64,000 nucleotides of DNA, taken from the NCBI GenBank assembly GCA_902806565.1, contig CADCXA010000006.1, forward strand, positions 248,001 to 312,000, given 5' to 3'. Under the pieces are notes generated by a model that saw only the letters and a list, made by a program, of their open reading frames with translations, was not told the DNA's origin and ran no database searches. The translations under genes were made by a program, and so were the position numbers. Shown here in pieces: positions 57,048-64,000 of the stretch. The stretch is from Hypoxylon rubiginosum. Taxonomy: Eukaryota > Ascomycota > Sordariomycetes > Xylariales > Hypoxylaceae. The stretch's first letter is position 1, and each line of letters begins with the position of its first letter.

Positions 57048-58928
57048 ATGCCGGTCTTTAATGAATACCATTACGAACCTCTGAGCGCGGAAGATGAGAT
57101 TCGGCTCATTGTGCTAGATCCCGCGACGCGCGAGGAAGACCCCCTGAGTTGTTCAATTATACAACGTCGTCGCTCAACAAAGACTACAGACTACTTTGCT
57201 GTTTCATACGTATGGGGCGAGCCCGTTTTCTCACAGAATTTGGAAATACGATGCGATGACGATATTTCGTACATAAGGATCACTCCTAACGTCGACGCCT
57301 TACTGCGGCGTCTCCGGGCGCTCGACATACTGCACTGTCTGTGGATCGACGCCGTCTGCCTCAACCAGGCCGACGAAATGGAGAAAGCTCAGCAGATCCC
57401 GGTGATGGGGCGCATATTCGGAGAGGCGAAGGGGGCGCATATATGGCTGGGTCCCGAGGATCATATGACCGCGAAGTTATTCACTTTTATCCGCGAAGCC
57501 AACCTACTCCCCGAAGTGGCGAAGGTAGAAATGTCGAAACAAATGGCAGCTCTTATGAAGACCCTTTTCGGTGAGGGCCTGCATGCGCTCCGGGTTTTCG
57601 ACGATTTCTCCAATCGGCCCTGGTTCTCGCGCCGTTGGATCATCCAGGAGGCTTGTCTTGCTCGGCAGGCTACTGTCTACTGCGGCAGCCATTCCGTCCC
57701 CCTGTCGTCGCTTGTCCTGGCGGCGGTACGGTTTCAAACTCTAGACATGTCGTCTTATCCGATCAAAGTGATGGCGAATTTACGCAATCCGACCACCAAA
57801 CTCACACTACTAGAGCTCCTATGGAACTTCCAAGAGTCTCACTGCCTCGAGCCTAAAGATCGCGTTGCTGCTCTGCTCGGTCTCGTACATGACAATCATC
57901 AGTTTCATCTAGATTACACTGCCCACTGGGCCGAGGTCTATAAGCAAGTTGCCGCAAGTAGTTTCAGCTTTGGTGACAACGATACCAGGCTTCAAGTGAT
58001 GCTCCATCTGTTTGAATTTGGGGCGGTTTCCGTACCGGAAGACACCACATATCCATCATGGGTTCCCGACTGGTCCAAGTCTCGACAGCGGGATCTCCCT
58101 TACCATTCCTTCTTCAGAAATATCGATACCTACGAACCGTATCCCGACTACCCGGGATATTCAGACCAGGCCACTCTGACTTTCCACAGTGATGGTCTTC
58201 GAGCCCACTGGCGCTCCCCGTTTAGTGAGCCACGAAGCCAGCAAGTTATCTTTGTGGCAAGATACAATTCGTCCGCGAAATACGAAGAACAAAACATGCA
58301 GCGAGTCATAAACACCTTGCACCTGCTCTTCCCGCCAAGTCCCAACTCGACTCAACGCATCCTCGCCTTCTCCTCTCTGCTCAAGACGGTCATAAAATTT
58401 CTCCAGTCCGGTCGCGACGTGAAGACGAAAAACCTCTCATGTGACACATTGATCAGGAATTTTACCGAGAGGCTGCCAGAGTCGTGTCGCGCGGAAGCGT
58501 TTAATTCGTTAAGGCCGCTGGACTACGTCCTTGCGCACTTCTGCATATTCGAGCTGGAGTCGGTCGGGCCGAGGGGCGAAGTCAGCACAGGCTACGGCGT
58601 TAGCTCCCCGCAGATGCAGATACAGATCGGCGACGTCGTGATACCACTCTGGAATATGGAGTGGAAGTATGACAGGTATACCAGTTATATAAACTCGGGG
58701 GAAACTACTACGACCGTGCTTGTGGTAAGACGGGTCAAGGAGCCATCGCCACAGGAAACTACCGGCGCGTCTAGTAAGAGAAGGGAAGTTGAGACAGGCC
58801 GTATCGTAGGTTGGGCGGTGTGTGTTATTCTCGACAACCAACCGAGCCACGGAGATGGCCTCTCTGTCCATGCGAAGTGGGAAGACTACTTATATAGAGT
58901 GCAGCGGTGCCAAATGCGGTTGATTTAG
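57048..58928 (+). CDS. HET-domain protein (heterokaryon incompatibility family)
   Basis: This is an intact single exon. The ATG at 57048 gives 626 residues and starts MPVFNEYHYEPLS, like related proteins. An in-frame ATG at 56946 is possible but adds an atypical basic N-terminus. The three HET blocks are complete: YFAVSYVWGEP (49-59), LWIDAVCLNQADEMEKAQQI (98-117) with AHIWLG, and RPWFSRRWIIQEACLA (190-205). The family's EPKDRVAALLGL follows. The C-terminal 300 residues have no recognised domain. HET proteins trigger cell death after non-self fusion when paired with a partner. No NLR or other effector partner is adjacent; the next gene is a SNF2 ATPase. Confidence 0.93.
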   Translation: MPVFNEYHYEPLSAEDEIRLIVLDPATREEDPLSCSIIQRRRSTKTTDYFAVSYVWGEPVFSQNLEIRCDDDISYIRITPNVDALLRRLRALDILHCLWIDAVCLNQADEMEKAQQIPVMGRIFGEAKGAHIWLGPEDHMTAKLFTFIREANLLPEVAKVEMSKQMAALMKTLFGEGLHALRVFDDFSNRPWFSRRWIIQEACLARQATVYCGSHSVPLSSLVLAAVRFQTLDMSSYPIKVMANLRNPTTKLTLLELLWNFQESHCLEPKDRVAALLGLVHDNHQFHLDYTAHWAEVYKQVAASSFSFGDNDTRLQVMLHLFEFGAVSVPEDTTYPSWVPDWSKSRQRDLPYHSFFRNIDTYEPYPDYPGYSDQATLTFHSDGLRAHWRSPFSEPRSQQVIFVARYNSSAKYEEQNMQRVINTLHLLFPPSPNSTQRILAFSSLLKTVIKFLQSGRDVKTKNLSCDTLIRNFTERLPESCRAEAFNSLRPLDYVLAHFCIFELESVGPRGEVSTGYGVSSPQMQIQIGDVVIPLWNMEWKYDRYTSYINSGETTTTVLVVRRVKEPSPQETTGASSKRREVETGRIVGWAVCVILDNQPSHGDGLSVHAKWEDYLYRVQRCQMRLI

Positions 58929-60633
58929 TATTATATAAGAATTTAGATAGTTAACGGGAAGATGATGCCTTACAGGAGAAGGTTCTTCGTCTCGACCATA
59001 AACATTATGGATAGCATACCAGCCATAGCTCCCAAAGCGGTATTTGAGTCTCCTTCGGTCTATGTACGTTCTGTCCGAGGATCTGGTCTAGACCTATTCA
59101 TCGGTACCTAGATGGGAGAATTTAAATGTTCTCAGTTACCTCCTTTTGATACTAATCAGCCTCCATCGCCAACAACTCCTTCCTTCTTGAACATCACTTT
59201 GGGTTTCGCACGTACTATACAGCTCGTGCATGATCCTGAAAGCCGGCATTGTTGCTATACCTAGGCAAATTGTTCACATCAGTTTCATTGAATTCTCGCC
59301 CACATCAACGTCGATGACATTAACGACTTTTCAAACGTACCAATTTCTTAGGCCGTCCGGATTTGACTCCCGAGACAGTCTCTAAAATCTTACGTCGTCA
59401 AAGTTGATGCCTGCTGCAACCATCTTATTATTTTCGTCGTTCCTTCCTTAAGCGTAGTCGACAGGGACATTCCAACGCCGGCACCTATGCCGTCTAAGCC
59501 TACCGCTCTCCCGGTACCTATTGACGATAGGAGCTACGGTGCCGGCGTGCTAATCTAACAAGGAAAGGAAGTAGCATGATCACATTTCTAATTCTGGCCA
59601 CCATCTTCAGTCTAAATCGTGACTGGAGAGTGGTTGCCATATTCACGACATATATCAACATTTGCAAGCTCACCGTGCCATCTCTCGGTCTTCTCTATCC
59701 ATTATCTCTTTCTTCGTTTCTCGCTCTTCGATCCCTTGAAGCAGTGAATATCGTTAGGTGCTCCGTCTTACCTTTACCGTAGAATTGAGCAGGTTGACAT
59801 TCTACTCAGCATCTTGATTCATCGAGGGCATGCCAGTACCCCAGGCTTAGGTAATTGTTCTCACCTACTTCCTGACGACTCCTGCATCTTATTCTTCTCT
59901 TTTCGGCGCTCCTGCTGCTTCTTCTGTAAGTTTTTGCTCGTTTCCTTTTAGCTGGTCACAGCATCTTCATCACCTTCGTCCATTCACACAGCTTCTTCTC
60001 ACATCCTCAACTACATCTCCCATCTCCATGTCCTTACACTCAAGATACATTGACCGCTATAAATGGAAGCCTCTGCCTCTTATCCTTTGAACATAGCACC
60101 TGAGCAGTGTATTGACCAAGCGTAATGTGGAACTCGCCTTCCTCGCTTACTCCTGCCACCTCTAACTTTGATGGTGAGATCTTATCGAAGAGTCACTAGG
60201 GCAGGTGCAAGTTGAGAGAAAACCGAGTCTCGTCCTGCTCTACTCAATCCTCTCCTCAACACTCTCCCTCAACCCGCTCGCCTTTCCTAACACTACATAC
60301 TAACCTCATACCAATTATCTATCTATCACCTCTCAACACCATACTATCTTGATTATATCAAGTTTGCAGTATGTGTGTGATGTCTATCACATTCTTCTAA
60401 CATCCATCATGCACCCTCTTCATTCATAATTTTCTTGAAATGCGACTAGCACCCCACTGATGAGAACAGCATCTGTACCTACCTGGATACCAACAGTGGC
60501 ACCGGTCATAACTCATCTTTTACATATTTCATCTTTACCTGCTTACGTTTAGGTAGCTATCTGGGTATGTAGCCTATGCCATCACCTTGCTCGTTTTATG
60601 CTGGGCTAACACGCTACCTACTTCTTAGAGATC
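58929..60633. other. Intergenic, pyrimidine-rich leader of the SNF2 gene
   Basis: From about 59860 to 60480 the plus strand is rich in C and T, with repeated CTTCTTC, CTCCTG and CATCTT tracts, as is common in long fungal 5' leaders. A CTATAAATGG TATA-like box is at about 60057-60066. A TACCTAGATG motif is at about 59105. No open frame is supported. Confidence 0.45.
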
Positions 60634-63600
60634 ATGGATCCAGAAACGGAGCCCGCACCAGGGCCTGCATCTGAGCCCGCACCAGAGCCCCCATCAAATG
60701 GAGAGGATTCAACAGAGTCGAGCCTCGAGACGGGCGCATCAAACTACTGGAGAAAGCTCATTCGCGACAATCTGCGGACGGATCAGAAAGAATGCATACA
60801 CAACGGGAGACTAGACCCAAACAATATGTTCAGTGAACGTGAAGGTACGGATCCAAGTGCTTGAAAAGTGTAAATATATTTTGCTAACCTTCTAATCTTA
60901 GAACGCCTGCGCTTTTACTCCGATCAGTTACCACATCCCCACCGCCTTAAAGACAATGAACTGATCGCTCGATGGATTATCGAGGAAGCTCTAAGAGAGT
61001 ATTCGCCTGAAAGTAAATTCCAGGTAACGGGTGAGATCATGCAGGGTGAACGCGTCACTATAGGGGTTGGCAAGAAAGCAGTGCCAAAGGAAGTCATTGA
61101 AGCGATACGAGCCGATGGGCAAAAGGAGGTCGATGCGGAAGTAAGTTAATCTCTTTACGAAAGATACTGCTGACGACTGATGGCTAACGTATAACTAGGA
61201 CCCGAATGGCCCCAAGGATACCGACTGCGAGATCGTTCAAGATGTTGGAGCTGTAGCCGAAGACATCATCGCCGCATCACCGAATAGTCTCGGGCCTCCT
61301 ATCGAAGCTTGCGCAAGCTACCTATACATGAGAAAATGCGGCGAATACGGCCGCAACAAATTAACAGTCTGGAAATCGCCGCTGTTTCCCAATCTCGACG
61401 GTCAAAACGGCCGTAGAGGCTTTCTCGATAATCAACTGACAGCGATAGTTTGGATCATGTCGAGATTCTTAGGCAAGCTCCCACGGCTGCGCCTCCGGGA
61501 TAAACAAATGTGGAATCCGCAGAAGAAGCGGTTCATCCAGCCACCGGAAACCGAGCAGCAGAAGACCAACAGAAGAAGATTGCAAAGCCCCAGGTACTTT
61601 GGCGGCATCCTTGCGGACTCGATGGGCTTAGGAAAGACATTAACGACGATAGCCTGTCTAGATCTCCTAGTCGGGCAGGGACTGAACGTGAAGGCTGAAG
61701 ATGGAAAGCCCAAGTTTCGCCCCATCCTGATACTGGTCCCGAATGCCACCGTGGCTACACAGTGGGTAGACGAGATTGAGCAAGTTGGAAGCCGTCATAG
61801 CATTAAGAAGATTCTCGTCTCGGGAAACGGCGCCCAAAAGAAGCGAGGGCAGGACAGGGTCCGCATTCTCACTCACAAGGAGTTCAGCGATTACTGGCCG
61901 GTGTCGCTGAATTACGTCTGGGATGAAAGCAACAAGGACGCCGCGAGAACCGTATTCGTCATGTCTATTGACGCTTGGTCACGCAGAACTTGCCAGGTCA
62001 GGAAGATGAAAAAGGAAAATGAAGAAGACAAAGACGAGTTCGAGTCGTATTCTACCTTCACGGATAATGACCGAAAGTTCTCCATCGTCGTTGTGGACGA
62101 GGCTTACAAAGTCAAGCATGCAGCGACAGGGTACTGGAAGTCCGTAGCCCTTCTGGAGCGCCAATTCACCCTTCTGGTAACGGCGACTCCGTGCATGAAC
62201 ATGCTTTCCGATCTCCTAGGGCCTGCTAGGCTACTCTGGCAAAGCCCGGAGAAGTATCTCCGGAGTGAGAACACCAAGATATGGGACCAAATCGAGGGTT
62301 CATTCAATGGCCTGGCAGATTTAGAGGTCCTCGATGATAAGGTGTCCTGGGATGACCTCCAGCTTGCCGCTGGTAGGCCGTCTATGCTAACCAAACTGAT
62401 CGAGACCGAGGCATTCAGAGGATGTCATGGAACTGGCATTGAGCAGACGAGGAAGTACCTCAAATATTTCGAGTCGTTAGCAATCCTACGTAGAGCACCT
62501 AGTTCAAATATCTTCTACGATTGGGATAAGGCTAGGTCGGTATGCCTCGAGGGCCTATTGCCTAATGTCGACAACTTCACAGTCAACATAGAGCTTGATA
62601 CCGCCCTGGAGAAAGAATACCAAGACGTTCATATTGACTTGCTCATCGAGTATATGGATGCGATTAAGAACTGGGGTAGAAAAGCCGACACCAAACCAGT
62701 TGTGTCTACCTACCGTCGGTTCCAACTCGCTTCTGCTTCACTTGACGTGTTCCGGCTCGACACGCTCTTCAGACTCAACGGATTTAGCACAGGTGCAAAA
62801 CAGGTCAAAGCCATGCGCAAAAGAAAAATAAACTTCAGGCACCTAGCTCCATTCTTACGAGTGCCAGGAGATCCCGAGCCCGAGGTAGCTCTGGATTACG
62901 TCAAGCTCGCGGTGAGGAAGTCACCGGTTATGAGGTACATTCTGCATTACGTGAAAGAGAACATCCTCAATAGAGGGGAGAATCAGAAGATCAAGAAACT
63001 CCTGATCACTGAAGCAAGCCCGATGCTGGCGTATTACTACGAGCTTGTCTTGAAGTTTCTCTTAGTTCACTGCAGCACCCTTCATGCTGGCTTGAGCCAG
63101 GAAGAGAGAAAAAAATTGATAGCGGGCTTCAACGACGACTCAGATCATTCTTGCCAGGTCATGATACAAATGTACACGGTAGGCTTCGCAGGTTCTAATC
63201 TGCACAAGAGCTGTTCGCAGGTCCTTGTTGCCTCGCAAGCACACAGTCTTCCAGTCCAGTGGCAGACCGTGCACCGCGTTATTAGGGTACGTATTAACTA
63301 TCTGGGCTATTCTCTACGTTATTTCAATACGCTAATCAAATTTAGGTCGGACAAGAGTCGGACGTCAAAGTCGTCAGGTTAAAGGTGAATAACTCATTCC
63401 ACGCGTTCCGCGAAAGTCGGCAGGTAGAGAAGATACTCCCTGAGCTAGGGACTCGGGCCCAAGGGTCCATAAACGACATTTTGGTCCAACTCCTCAACCT
63501 CTTCCAGTCTGAAGTCGACGAGGCGTGGGAGAGTCCCGAGGCCAAGAAGCTCCTGCTCGACAGAAATATGCTCCTCGACCCGTATGTGGCTCCAGAGGAT

Positions 63601-64000
63601 GAACCGGCTGGAAAACGGATCAAGTTGGACGATGGAACTTTCGCGGAGACTGGAACGGCTAGCCATAATTCCGTGCAGCCTGACAATGTCTCGTTTATGC
63701 CCAAACCCACGGCAAAGCGCACAATAGATGAAACTGACCGGTCGGCTAGCTTTGACTGTGCTCGCCATTTTCAAGATGTGAATCAGTTTCTTGAGCTGAA
63801 GACCCGCAGGGACTACTACGAAGAGTACAAGGAGTTCCCAATACCCCTAAAGATCTCCTTCTCTAACGCTAAGAACAATCTCCGGCGTTTGCTAACCTAC
63901 GGCGGCCCTAACCGCAACGAAACCAAACGCGTGTGGACGGTGGAAGATCTGGATGACGCCGCCGTCCTCGAAAGAGCTATGGAGCTGATGCTCCGGGTGA
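60634..64000 (+). CDS. SNF2-family ATPase/helicase, 3' end outside window
   Basis: The exons are 60634-60844, 60902-61140, 61199-63286 and 63346 to beyond the window. The introns are 57, 58 and 59 nt with good branch points, and the frame is kept throughout; about 1,064 residues are visible. An acidic Pro-rich N-terminus precedes the ATPase. The Walker A motif is ADSMGLGKT (289-297). LILVPNATVATQW is motif Ia. Motif II reads DEAY (450-453) instead of DEAH. Motif III is TATP (478-481). The C-terminal helicase lobe has LHAGLSQEER, MYTVGFAGSNLHKS and motif VI QTVHRVIRVGQ, split by the last intron. SNF2 ATPases move nucleosomes or translocate on DNA in the nucleus. Which subfamily this belongs to is unclear. 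The last bases, GTGA, could begin another intron. Confidence 0.9.

Overview
The window looks like nuclear DNA of a filamentous ascomycete (Pezizomycotina, probably a Sordariomycete). The evidence is short introns (mostly 50-150 nt) with GTRNGT donors, RCTAAY-like branch points and YAG acceptors; families typical of these fungi (HET, DUF6594, DUF6536, DUF3431, ACS-type MFS, EthD, fungal LRR Mhp1-like); split tRNA-Ala(CGC); and a 13.8 kb AT-only block with the fingerprint of repeat-induced point mutation (RIP). The species cannot be named from the sequence.

Layout. 1-5.8 kb: a 22-bp minisatellite, a gene for an acidic Ser/Asp-rich protein, and tRNA-Ala. 5.8-7.7 kb: a HET-domain pseudogene broken by stops and frameshifts. 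7.7-11 kb: a two-exon orphan, a DUF6594 membrane protein and a short-chain reductase that has lost its catalytic residues. 11.5-13.9 kb: a large F-box-like protein. 15.8-16.4 kb: a two-exon orphan. 17.25-31.07 kb: the AT-rich island, with no genes, decayed tandem repeats and a perfect GC-rich hairpin at its left border. 33.6-36.1 kb: a DUF6536 membrane protein. 37.3-41.0 kb: a four-exon LRR protein (Mhp1-like, with an RVxF motif). 43.8 kb: tRNA-Ile. 44.9-45.6 kb: an EthD pseudogene. 46.4-50.1 kb: a housekeeping cluster with ribosomal protein L5 (uL18), a HAD hydrolase and a CDA-fold deaminase. 51.7-52.9 kb: a DUF3431 type II membrane protein. 54.4-56.6 kb: an ACS-family MFS transporter with about nine introns and one junction out of frame by one base. 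57.0-58.9 kb: an intact HET-domain protein. 60.6 kb to the end: a SNF2-type ATPase running off the window.

How it fits together. There is no operon-like or clear metabolic cluster. Conserved genes (RPL5, HAD, Mhp1-like) are mixed with accessory, fast-decaying genes (HET, EthD, SDR, MFS) around a RIP-silenced repeat block. The best candidates for unusual biology are the HET/orphan/DUF6594 group near 5.9-10 kb, the intact HET gene beside a DEAY-type SNF2 ATPase at the right end, the hairpin at the RIP border, and the possible protein phosphatase 1 docking motif in the LRR protein. Nothing here can be called a new system with confidence. All exon boundaries were inferred by eye from splice consensus and reading-frame continuity.
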